DNA from: an uncultured Bacteroidales bacterium
GTDB taxonomy: Bacteria > Bacteroidota > Bacteroidia > Bacteroidales > P3
NCBI GenBank assembly: GCA_946401725.1
Contig: CAMIVE010000004.1
Span: forward strand, 19,668-83,667
Direction: 5' to 3'
Length of the DNA stretch: 64,000 nt
The notes beneath the pieces were generated by a model. That model ran no database searches. It saw nothing but the letters and a program-made list of their open reading frames with translations, and was not told where the DNA came from. Positions 1 through 9,000 of this stretch are shown in pieces. A program made the translations under genes and the position numbers. The stretch's first letter is position 1. Each line of letters starts with the position of its first letter.

Positions 1-1
1 C

Positions 2-103
2 TTTGTCCGCATCACCGCCACTAATTTCGGTCCGCTGCCCCGCTGGCACGTCAGCGCCGGTGAGAAAGCCTGGATTTTTGTTGACGAAATCTCTGTCGAA
101 TAA
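2..103 (+). CDS. C-terminal end of a probable family 20 beta-N-acetylhexosaminidase (partial)
   Basis: Only the last 33 codons lie in the window, in the frame starting at base 2 and ending with TAA at 101-103. The peptide contains NFGPLPRWH, AGEKAWIFVDE and a short ISVE tail. This matches my memory of the extreme C-terminus of Bacteroidetes GH20 hexosaminidases, which end in a beta-sandwich with an (N/K)xGxxPxWHxxAGxxAWxFxDEI pattern. Such enzymes trim terminal N-acetylhexosamines from host glycans or chitin in the periplasm. No catalytic residue is visible here, so the call rests on the tail alone. The next gene starts 2 bases after the stop, which suggests cotranscription. Confidence 0.5.
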   Translation, partial: FVRITATNFGPLPRWHVSAGEKAWIFVDEISVE

Positions 104-105
104 CC

Positions 106-390
106 ATGAAAAAACTCCGTCGAATAACATCCATTCCTACCGGCATCGCACTGGCATGGCTCCTTGTATTGCTGACGGCAGCATGCCACACGCACACCTG
201 CCGCTGCTATCTGCTGGAACGCTGGGGAAACGTCCCCATTGAGGAGACTGTTATCGACAAAGGCACTCCCTGCTCCGAACTGGGGTACGACACCCCTCAC
301 CCTTTCGATTCCTCCTTCCGCTACTGCACCGATGCCGACGAACCTCTACTGGACACCATGGTCGTTGTGCGGATGTTCTGGGGGAAATGA
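106..390 (+). CDS. Small Cys-rich lipoprotein, first of a tandem pair
   Basis: A 94-residue protein with a positively charged start, a hydrophobic stretch (about residues 13-26) and a lipobox-like LTAAC. It should therefore be lipidated at Cys27 and placed in the envelope. The mature part begins with HTHTCRCY and carries two further cysteines, in GTPCSEL and FRYC. The next gene has the same cysteine layout (CRCY, PCSxLxY, YRLC), so the two are tandem paralogues of a family I do not recognise. The start ATG at 106 lies just after the preceding stop. Function unknown; the four mature cysteines after the lipid Cys could form two disulfides. Confidence 0.6.
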   Translation: MKKLRRITSIPTGIALAWLLVLLTAACHTHTCRCYLLERWGNVPIEETVIDKGTPCSELGYDTPHPFDSSFRYCTDADEPLLDTMVVVRMFWGK

Positions 391-451
391 ATTGGAGCAT
401 ATGGAAATACCATCAAACCTTTGAAACCTTTAAAACCTTTTATACCCTATC

Positions 452-721
452 ATGAAAAGAAATCCCTTCAACTCAAAACAGATTGCTTTTGCGACTTTTC
501 TTGTCTCTGTAGCCCTCTTTGCCTCATGCGACACCAAGTCCTGTCGCTGCTACGTCAGCGACGGAGTCAATCCTGTCTACAAAGAGATAGACTATGTGTC
601 CGAAAACGAGCCTTGCTCCTCTTTGGATTACACCAGCGGCTCCAAGTATCGTTTATGTACGGAGATGAGCGACCCCGAGATCGATCCCGGCTCAATCGGG
701 CGTGAGTACAAGAAAAAATAA
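452..721 (+). CDS. Small Cys-rich lipoprotein, second of a tandem pair
   Basis: An 89-residue paralogue of the preceding gene. It has an N-terminal hydrophobic segment and a lipobox (LFASC), then DTKSCRCYVSDG, NEPCSSLDY and YRLC, which align with HTCRCY, GTPCSEL and FRYC in its neighbour. It is predicted to be an envelope lipoprotein of unknown function. It is preceded by an AAACCTTT-type leader (about 415-440). Its TAA ends at 721, directly against the convergent stop codon of the helicase gene at 722, with no room for a separate terminator between them. Confidence 0.6.
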   Translation: MKRNPFNSKQIAFATFLVSVALFASCDTKSCRCYVSDGVNPVYKEIDYVSENEPCSSLDYTSGSKYRLCTEMSDPEIDPGSIGREYKKK

Positions 722-3700
722 TCAGAGATACAGTATCGTCCCACTGACATTGGGATAGCCCATCGCAGCAATTGCCTGTACATATCCAGCCACTTGCTGT
801 TGGTATTCTTTATGTCGCGTCGGGTCGTATTGCCCCGTCTTGAAATCGACCACCCACGTATGGTCTGTCCCGAAAATAATCCGGTCGGGTCGCAATATTT
901 TTTGATTCACCACAAGGGGAGCTTCACACAACACCCTTTGCCCTTTCTCAAAGAAACAGCGGTTCTCTTCCCTATCCATCATCGTCTCGATACGCCGACA
1001 CAGATCGGCAGCCGTTTCCGGAGCCAGCTGGTGCGAAGAACAGTATTTGTCGACCACAGGCCTTACCTCTTCGCGACACATAATATGCGCCATCAGATCA
1101 TGAATCAAAAGACCCCACCGACGACTGTCATCATCTAACGGGGAAAGCGTCGACTGATTTTGTTCCGCCACCATCACCCGATGTTCCCATTCCGGGAACA
1201 CCACATTAGACAACCGCTCTGAATCAGACACCGCCTCACCGTCTGCCACTTCCTGTTTCTGATCCTCTGGAGAATTGAAATCCTCACCGATAGCGAAACG
1301 TTCATCACCCACTTTACGGAATCCCGATGTGTCGGCATGGGCAAACTGACACAAAAGACTATTGTTGTCAGTCCCGTCCGACGCTGAGTTTTCGCTAACC
1401 ACCAACAGTTTCTGACGTGGACGGGTCAATGCCACATATAGCAGGTTTATCCTGTCCATATCGGCCAGCTGACGCTCCTCATCGAATTGCGAATTGAAAA
1501 TCGTGTCCTGTTGCTGCATGGTAACATACGCAACCGGCAAATGGGCAACAGTTTCCGACCCCAACAACTTCTCGCTGTCTTTCATCGAAACCCATAGTTT
1601 GGTGACATGGGTATCCGGTTTCGGCATGGCATAAATCACGATATGGTTCTCAAGTCCCTTGGCCTTGTGGATTGTCATCAGCTGTAGCGCATTCCCGTCC
1701 GATGCCGTCGACGAGGAGAGTTTGCTGATTTTCTCTTCCAGATAGCTGTTGAAGGCGTTCAGATCCGAACGGTGATGCTGCATGAAGCCATTTACCACAT
1801 TAAGCAATGTGCTTACATAGGTAGACTCTTTCCCTTCCAGACCGAAGACACGAAGCAGCTCTTCACAACAGTCATAGAGCGACAGTGCACGAAGATAATC
1901 CCTGTCGAATCGCACCTCACCCTTCGTCGCTGTCTCGAAATAACGGGTCAGATCATAACCGCATGAACGCAAAAGCGACAAGGAACTCCCTACATGGGAG
2001 GTGTCCGACCCCTTGATTTCCTCATACAACTCCACCGCTGCAGCTGCAGCCACTCTGTTACACCGATCAGCCAAATAGCGTAGCATCGCCTGAAGGAAAC
2101 GTACCACACGGCTGTTAGAGAGGAGGAACGACTCACTCGTCACCAAACGGAAAGCCGGGTCGTCGATATGCGACATGAGATAATCGGCAATGGTCACCAG
2201 CGTTGCATTGTCTCGCGCCAAAATAAGGATATCGCCATAGCTGTAATGCAAATCCTCTACCTGACGGCGTACTGCTTCAGCCACCTGCTGGCAGATCAAT
2301 TCTTTTTCAACAAATTGCAATTCCACATAGCCTCCCTCTCGTTTGGACTTTTGCCATAACGGGAGTTGGGCATCCTCCTTGACCTCTTCGTCGCCCAAAT
2401 ATAACTGTTTGAGCGCCTTGTTTTCAAGAAAATAAGTTCGCACCGCCCATGAGAAAAACCGGTTATTGAAATCAACCACATTCTTCATCGTCCGATAGTT
2501 AGTATCCAATCGCACTTTCTCAGCGTTTTCGCAGAGTACCCGGTCTGTTTCCCAATCTCCATTCACATGCGGCAGATCAATAAACTGACGCACATCCCCC
2601 TGACGGAACCGATAGATGGCCTGTTTGCCGTCGCCAACCACCAAAGAGCGTGGTCCATCGGCACCGCCCCTGGAAAGTGCCTCAACGATAAGAGGGAGGA
2701 AATTATGAAACTGAAGGCGGCTGGTATCTTGGAACTCGTCGATCAAATAACTGTAATAACGGTTACCCACCCGTTCGTAGATAAACGGTACCGGTTCATC
2801 ATGCAGCTCACGGTCAATGCACTTATTGAATTCCGAGATATGTACATGCTCGTTCTCGCGATAGTATTCGTCCTTGATCTGACGGATATTTTCCAACAAT
2901 GCCATACCGAACAAATTAGTCATCAACAACTTGCGCGTATTGTACCGTTTCCGTTCGTCAGTAATCAGTCGCTGCATCCGACGATAAGCATCTATCAGAG
3001 TCGGTGTAACTGATTCTATGCGCGTTCTCACATCGGGAGAGGCTGTTTTGGCGTAGGCCACGCCACTCTCCACCATTTTTTCCACCCGGGCATAGGTTTT
3101 ATTGATGCCTTGCATATCGCCCCGGGCGAAACGGTCGAAATATCCATAGACTCCCGATTCCTTGTAAGGGAAATCCGCGACGGTAAGCCCAGCCGCCGTA
3201 CAGGCGTCGACGACAGCCTGCCCATCGGCAATCAAGGCCTCCTCCACTTGTCGGTTGGCCCGTTGCAGCTCCTTGTGGAAATCCTTGTATCCTGTAATTC
3301 CCGACTGTGCCAGCCAGTCAAGATATTCCGGTGTCTCCTCTTTGAGGACCTCTTTGGACAGTTCTGTCAAATGATGTGCAATCTGAAAACTCTTTCCGTC
3401 ATCCATCCGACTCTCCACAAAAGCACAGAGAAGGTCTGTCAATGCATCGTTTCCTTCACCGCCTGCCTGAGTCAACAACTGATCGACCGTGCGCTCCAGC
3501 AGTTCCTGGTCTTCAATCAATACATCGAAATTCATTGGCAGACGCAACTCATAAGCGAAAGAACGTACCAAACGATAGACAAAACTGTCTATCGTCGATA
3601 CCGAGAAATCACTGTAGTTGTGCATTATGGCCGATAGCAGCCGTGAACAGCGTCTCCTGACCTCTTCCACTTCTAACCCCAGTCGCTCGGCCAGCTCCCT

Positions 3701-3928
3701 GGTAAGATTCTCCTTAGAAATGTCACCCACCACAATGCTTCGCAAATCACTCAGTATGCGCTCTTTCATCTCATTGGCGCTTTTGTTGGTGAACGTGATG
3801 GCCAGGATATGCTTGAAACCATCCTCCAGTTGTCGTTCCGACTGGATAGCCGTTTCAATATAGTGACGCACAAGCGTGTATGTCTTCCCTGCACCCGCGG
3901 AAGCGTTGCAAATGACAAAACGTTTCAT
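722..3928 (-). CDS. UvrD/RecB-family helicase with C-terminal PD-(D/E)XK nuclease (AddA-like)
   Basis: A 1068-residue superfamily 1 helicase. Residues 9-16 are the Walker A loop (ASAGAGKT) and residues near 394 are motif II with the extended UvrD form (LIDEFQDTS). Further UvrD motifs include DGKQAIYRFRQGD, TNYRT and, late in the protein, LMTIHKAKGLE and LLYVALTRP. The last ~130 residues carry a RecB-type nuclease signature (RPDRIIFG then VVDFKTG). The protein should unwind and trim double-strand DNA ends for RecA-dependent repair, as AddA or RecB does. A partner AddB-like nuclease is not visible in this window. The ATG start sits directly before the Walker A region, as is usual. The next minus-strand gene upstream is 30 bases away. 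Confidence 0.93.
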   Translation of the reverse strand: MKRFVICNASAGAGKTYTLVRHYIETAIQSERQLEDGFKHILAITFTNKSANEMKERILSDLRSIVVGDISKENLTRELAERLGLEVEEVRRRCSRLLSAIMHNYSDFSVSTIDSFVYRLVRSFAYELRLPMNFDVLIEDQELLERTVDQLLTQAGGEGNDALTDLLCAFVESRMDDGKSFQIAHHLTELSKEVLKEETPEYLDWLAQSGITGYKDFHKELQRANRQVEEALIADGQAVVDACTAAGLTVADFPYKESGVYGYFDRFARGDMQGINKTYARVEKMVESGVAYAKTASPDVRTRIESVTPTLIDAYRRMQRLITDERKRYNTRKLLMTNLFGMALLENIRQIKDEYYRENEHVHISEFNKCIDRELHDEPVPFIYERVGNRYYSYLIDEFQDTSRLQFHNFLPLIVEALSRGGADGPRSLVVGDGKQAIYRFRQGDVRQFIDLPHVNGDWETDRVLCENAEKVRLDTNYRTMKNVVDFNNRFFSWAVRTYFLENKALKQLYLGDEEVKEDAQLPLWQKSKREGGYVELQFVEKELICQQVAEAVRRQVEDLHYSYGDILILARDNATLVTIADYLMSHIDDPAFRLVTSESFLLSNSRVVRFLQAMLRYLADRCNRVAAAAAVELYEEIKGSDTSHVGSSLSLLRSCGYDLTRYFETATKGEVRFDRDYLRALSLYDCCEELLRVFGLEGKESTYVSTLLNVVNGFMQHHRSDLNAFNSYLEEKISKLSSSTASDGNALQLMTIHKAKGLENHIVIYAMPKPDTHVTKLWVSMKDSEKLLGSETVAHLPVAYVTMQQQDTIFNSQFDEERQLADMDRINLLYVALTRPRQKLLVVSENSASDGTDNNSLLCQFAHADTSGFRKVGDERFAIGEDFNSPEDQKQEVADGEAVSDSERLSNVVFPEWEHRVMVAEQNQSTLSPLDDDSRRWGLLIHDLMAHIMCREEVRPVVDKYCSSHQLAPETAADLCRRIETMMDREENRCFFEKGQRVLCEAPLVVNQKILRPDRIIFGTDHTWVVDFKTGQYDPTRHKEYQQQVAGYVQAIAAMGYPNVSGTILYL

Positions 3929-3958
3929 ACAAAGCTTTCTTTTCCGAAGGGGTTTGAA

Positions 3959-4864
3959 CTATTTCTTCTGCGGCTGCTGTTGTTTCTTAGCCTCGCGGGG
4001 AAGCACCAGCACACAGTTCGACACCCCCCGTTCTCCGTCAAAATCATAACGCCCGTTGTCCGTCGGGTGGTTTACACGCCCTTCGTGGGGGTAACCCTTC
4101 ACATACATGGTTGTCGAGCCGCCGCCGTCGAGATTAAGCGCATCATAGCACCCCAGATAGCGCATCAGCTTCTGGAAGTCCTGAAGCGACATCCCTTCCG
4201 ACTCTTTCATGCGGCCGTCGATGGTTACCAGCAACACGGTTCCGTCCTTTTTCACTCCTATCGCCGTTCGGTTGTGACGGCTGGTGACGAAGGTCTTGTC
4301 CTTTCGCATCGGCATCAACTTGCCATGATATACCAATAGCGGCCCCGCCGTCATAATATTGCGGTCGGGCATGCTCCGCTCCGCATTTCGCGCACTGTCG
4401 GGTATGAAAATCACCGGACGTCCTTTCCTTATCACCATGGAACCGTATTGATAGTATTTGCGATGTACTGAATCCACTGCCTGTGGCGTGTTCTCCCCCA
4501 CCTCTTCGCCATTGATGCGTAGATAGCAGATAGGATGGTGCTTGCCCATGTCGAAAAACGAACCGTTGATGGCCGCCACTGCTCCATGACGGACGGCGTG
4601 TGTGGTGGTCGGTGTCCGTCGTGGTTCATAAGAGAATGCCAACCGATAGGGGGCTTTGGGTCCTATCTCAAGCACACAGACAAACTGGTTGCTTTGAATA
4701 CACTCTTTATGGGCGAAATGATATCGCTTCAGCACCAATCCATTGATGCTGTCAATCTCCCACTGGGCATTGACTACAGCGAGTGAGTCCTTGTTTTGTG
4801 CCGGAAGCGTGAAGACTGCAAGCAAAAAAAACGAGAAGACCAAGAGTTTACGGAAAAGTTTCAT
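3959..4864 (-). CDS. Exported phosphodiester glycosidase family protein (NAGPA/DUF2233)
   Basis: A 301-residue protein with a clear signal peptide (MKLFRKLLVFSFFLLAVFT, cut near PAQ). The middle shows GAVAAINGSFFDM and the end LNLDGGGSTTMYVKG followed by RGVSNCVLV. These are hallmarks of the NAGPA family, named after the mammalian enzyme that uncovers mannose-6-phosphate; bacterial members hydrolyse sugar-1-phosphodiesters in the cell envelope. The substrate in this organism cannot be read from the sequence. A lysine/glutamine-rich tail (KKQQQPQKK) ends it. It lies between the helicase and a GT9 glycosyltransferase on the same strand, with 91 bases upstream in which I see no TAnnTTTG element. 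Confidence 0.85.
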   Translation of the reverse strand: MKLFRKLLVFSFFLLAVFTLPAQNKDSLAVVNAQWEIDSINGLVLKRYHFAHKECIQSNQFVCVLEIGPKAPYRLAFSYEPRRTPTTTHAVRHGAVAAINGSFFDMGKHHPICYLRINGEEVGENTPQAVDSVHRKYYQYGSMVIRKGRPVIFIPDSARNAERSMPDRNIMTAGPLLVYHGKLMPMRKDKTFVTSRHNRTAIGVKKDGTVLLVTIDGRMKESEGMSLQDFQKLMRYLGCYDALNLDGGGSTTMYVKGYPHEGRVNHPTDNGRYDFDGERGVSNCVLVLPREAKKQQQPQKK

Positions 4865-4955
4865 AGCAGTTAAATAATTGAAAATTATAAAGTAAAATAA
4901 TAATTACAGATCAAACATTGACTATGTATCAAGAGACATCTTTAAACGTTAAACG

Positions 4956-6002
4956 CTAACTCTTACCATTATCTAAATGTTCGTTTATATGACGGGCTAT
5001 ATGCGACCAAGGGTGCTCGTGCATGCAACGGAAATGTTTGTGCGGACATCGTCGACCGCCCATACGGCTGCAGGGATGACACTTGAGCTGCTCCGCGTAA
5101 AATTTAGCATGCACGGTACGGAAAGCACTGAATCCAAAATCGGGATGGGTCGCCCCCCAAAGTGAAATTGTCGGACGATGGAAGGCAGCTGCAAGATGCA
5201 TGATACCCGTGTCCGGTGTCACCACTAAGGCTGCCCTGCTTACGAAGGCGGCCGTCTGCATAAGGGTAGTCTTCCCGCATAGATTGGTCACATGCGGCTG
5301 GAAATGAAGCCCCCAATCCTCCATCCGTTCAGCGTCACCCGCATCTCCCAGAAGGATGATGGGTTTGCGGATAGCCGTACAGAGAAAACGGAGTTTGTCG
5401 AGCGGAATGCGTTTGGTTGCATGCTGGGCGCCACAAGCTATCACAATATAAGGATGCGCTACCAATTCACCCGCACGCACCTGCCCTCCTGAGCGGCCGC
5501 TCATCCTTTGGCCTCCCTCTCCGATGGTCGTCGTGAGGAACCGGTCGTCTTGCAGCGAGGGCGGGAGATAACACTCCAGTCCTTCGTCGTCAAGAACCAC
5601 TCCAAGCGTGCGCACCGCGTCGAAGTAGCGTTCCACCACATGACGACCCGACATCACGTTCCGCTTTGTCAGTATGAACATGAACTTGTGGAAGTTCTCC
5701 TTCCTGTAGGTCGCCCCTTTTGTGTGCAGCGCAATGCGGATACGTCGGCTGCGTCGATTGTTGTGGAGGTCCGCGACATAGTCATAGTGTTCCTTCTTGA
5801 GCATTTGCAGCGTTTCACGGACAGAAGGCTGAAGTGTGTACACCCGGTCCACATAAGGATTGTTTTGCAAAAGCGGGCTGTTGCCTTCCTTGGTCAGGAA
5901 ATGGACCTCTGCACCCGTCACCTGTTTTTTCAAGCAGCGCAGCAGCGGCGTTGTCAGCAGCACATCGCCAATGGAACTCAATCGTATGACCAGTATCTTC
6001 AT
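4956..6002 (-). CDS. Glycosyltransferase family 9 (heptosyltransferase-like)
   Basis: A 348-residue GT-B fold enzyme. It starts MKILVIRLSSIGDVLLTTPL, the N-terminal signature of ADP-heptose:LPS heptosyltransferases, and carries VVTPDTGIMHLAAAFHRP plus SLWGATHP in the C-terminal donor-binding half. It probably adds a sugar to the lipopolysaccharide or lipooligosaccharide core on the inner face of the cytoplasmic membrane. Near the end there is a cysteine-rich stretch (CHPCSRMGGRRCPHKHFRC), common in Bacteroidetes GT9 proteins. About 21 bases separate it from the upstream tamB-like gene, so the two are probably cotranscribed envelope genes. Confidence 0.9.
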   Translation of the reverse strand: MKILVIRLSSIGDVLLTTPLLRCLKKQVTGAEVHFLTKEGNSPLLQNNPYVDRVYTLQPSVRETLQMLKKEHYDYVADLHNNRRSRRIRIALHTKGATYRKENFHKFMFILTKRNVMSGRHVVERYFDAVRTLGVVLDDEGLECYLPPSLQDDRFLTTTIGEGGQRMSGRSGGQVRAGELVAHPYIVIACGAQHATKRIPLDKLRFLCTAIRKPIILLGDAGDAERMEDWGLHFQPHVTNLCGKTTLMQTAAFVSRAALVVTPDTGIMHLAAAFHRPTISLWGATHPDFGFSAFRTVHAKFYAEQLKCHPCSRMGGRRCPHKHFRCMHEHPWSHIARHINEHLDNGKS

Positions 6003-6023
6003 TTTACTGTTTACCTTTATACT

Positions 6024-9000
6024 TTACTTCTTCTTCCTCCGGAACAACTCGCTAAAGCGGTCGAAATCCCTTGTATACTTCACACCCACTCCCTGCTTGT
6101 AGGGAAGGTCCGAACGAGTGTAGTCGTTCGTATTGCTTCGGTTGAATACAAAAAGGTGAAGCCTTGGGTTGATTTTGTATCCCACCAGCATGTCGCCTGT
6201 CATGTTGTTGTTCCCGCTCACCGATTCCATCTCACGCGCCTCGCCTCCGAATCCCAGCGTCGTCTCGAAATAGAATTTGTTCCATTCCTTGCTGATGTCC
6301 ACTGCGTACTGGTCCGTCGTCAAAGCATTGCCCGCCTTGTAGGCAAAGTTCACATCCACAAACTGCACCATACCACTCACCACATTGCCCAGACTATTGG
6401 CTACAAGGCCGTAACCCTCGCTGGCCATATCCGTCCCCCCGTCCACATTGCCGCTGCCGCTGTTGTTGTAGAATCGTTTGAAGATAAGCAGCGATGCCGT
6501 CTGCTGCAACATGTCGCGTTCGTTGTTTCGGTCTATGTAGGCGAAAACCTCCTCCTGAACACTCTGGTCCGCATTCGGCAGCCGGATGTCAAAGTTGACC
6601 GCAGGACTCTCTATCGTGCCGCTCAACGCTATCACATTTTCCACTTGGATAGGCTTTTGCGATTCACCTCCGTTCAAACTGCCCGTGAGCGTAGAGAGAT
6701 TGACTCGCTGGCTGTAGACAGCCTTGATATCGAACATCGCATCCGCTATCGCTCCCGGGAATGTGATCGAGCTGCCTTCGTCTATGGCGAATTCATTGCT
6801 CACCACACCCAGGAGATTCAATCCCATCTTGCCTCCTTGTAACTCATAGTCTCCCATTATGGAGAAAGGACGGTCAGCACCCACCGCAAGTTCCAGCTCC
6901 CCATGACCCGATGTGGCGATATCCGCATCGATAAGAGAGGTACGTATGGGCAACTGCAAAGCCAGATCCGGAGTCGCATCAACTCGGATTGTCAGACGCC
7001 ATCGGTTCTCCGCCTGCTCGTCGGAGGGGAATTGTTGAGAGGGAGCCGACGGATCCGCCAGACTCATATAGGTTTCCTCGTCGTTCGGAAGTTCCTCATC
7101 CCCTTCAAAATGGATATAACTCGCCCGCTTCACCGACTTGTTGTCGCTGACTGGGATGGAAAGCGTCGAGCCCGGAAGTGTGCGCGCATCGATAGTGATG
7201 TCCATGTCATTCACGGGACCGCGTACCCGTCCGTCACACTCCGCCTCCAGATGGCCGTAATAGGGCGTTCCTTGGCCTGCTCCCGTATGCATACACACGA
7301 ACCGGTCGCTATGCAAGGAAAGATCAAATACTATATCGCTCAGATGGTTGTGGCGTATCACACCGTCCACCAACGCTACATCGCCGTGCGGATCCTCAAC
7401 ACGAAGATGGTCCAGACGCACCACCCCGCTGTCCAGCGTGATCGTGTCGTCTATACGATAGGTCACATTCAGGAAGTCGACTTTCACTCGCGCATCATTC
7501 AAGGCTACCGTTCCCGTAATATCGGGATGCGACAGCGTCCCTCCAACCTCCAGCTCCGCACCCATGCGGCCGCTCGCCTCCGACGAGAAGCTTTTCAAAA
7601 GAGGTCGCACCGTCTCAAGCGCCACATCGTCCACCGTGACGTTGAAATACAATTCTGGATCGGCACTGGCCAACCCTACATACCCCGCACATTCCAGCGG
7701 CCGGCTCCACGTGTCGCCTGCCTCGCTCGGATTCAGCCGTTGCGTAACCACATGCAGGTTCAACTGGTTCATCTCCCCATTCCATGTCGATCGCACCCGC
7801 GCATCACCCAGCCGTTCGTCGTTCAGGCTCAGTTCCGAAACCGAAAGGTCCGCATTGAGATAGGGAACCGCATCCAGTCCTCCTACCACAAGCACCCCGT
7901 CAGCCTCACCGCCTGCTTTGAATTGCAAAGTCTGCAGATAGGGATTCACTATATCTAGACCGAAATCACGCATAACAACTTCCATCCGGTCGTCGCTGCG
8001 CCCCCTGCGGTCGCCATGAATCGAAAGCAACTGCTCACCGCTCTCCAGACGTACATCTCCCACATGGAAACCGCCTGGGAAGAAGACGATACCGTCGCCC
8101 GCATCGCGCAACAACCATTCCTCTCCCGCCAGCGTCAGCCGCGACGGACTCACCGTCAGGCGCGTCGCCGCACTATCGCAGACAAGACCCATCTCCACAT
8201 TCCCCGCCTCACGACCTTCGTCAAACCAGCGCAACCTACACCACGCCCCCTCACTCTCCGTCTCCACCGTAAAATCGGCCTGCTCCGCCAGCCGCAGTTC
8301 TCCTGCCTGCAGCACGTCGCTGCTCAGACGCACTCGGTAACGGTCGCCCGTCAACGCACCGTCCAAACCCACATGCTGCATCCGTACAGGACCCACACGT
8401 AACGAGTCACTCCTCATCAGCGTCTTCAGCGACTCCGCATAATTGTAGTTCGCCTGCAGCCGCGTCCCACGTGCAATGGCGACAGACGGTATCAGCTGGC
8501 GTAGAAAATCGCCGCTGTCCAACCATTCCACGTCAAGCTCGAACTCGGCCGATGCCAGATCCGCGTCGACCAAGTCGCCACCTCCCTTGGCACCTCCACC
8601 GCCGGGTATATATTCCTCTGTAATCTTCTTGACCAGCTGCGGAAGACTCCCGTAGCTGTAATAGCCGCGCAGCTGCGCCGTCACTATTTCGCTCTGCAGC
8701 GTCACATTCTTCCAGTGGTGCTGTTCCCGCGCCGTCAGCACGGCATCCGTCACCGCCAACCGTTTGCTGCTGCTGCGCAGAAGCACATCACTCAGCTGCA
8801 CCCGCGCAAAATGGCGTCCCTCTCCGGGAGCCGAATAGCGGCCCTCCACTCTTCCCTCAAGCAGTGCCGCACTGTCTCCCTCCACAGTCCACAGCCCCAG
8901 CCGCTTCAAGTCCACATGGGCCATCGTCACCCCTCCCGAATAGACTGGGCGTTCCCGGTGCAGTTCGACACCCCCTCGGACATCCACATCCGCCAGAGGA

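Noticed and set aside
5508..6842. 444-codon plus frame across the GT9 and TamB genes
   Set aside because: Composition (Arg/His/Val-rich) and overlap with two real genes show it is a shadow frame.
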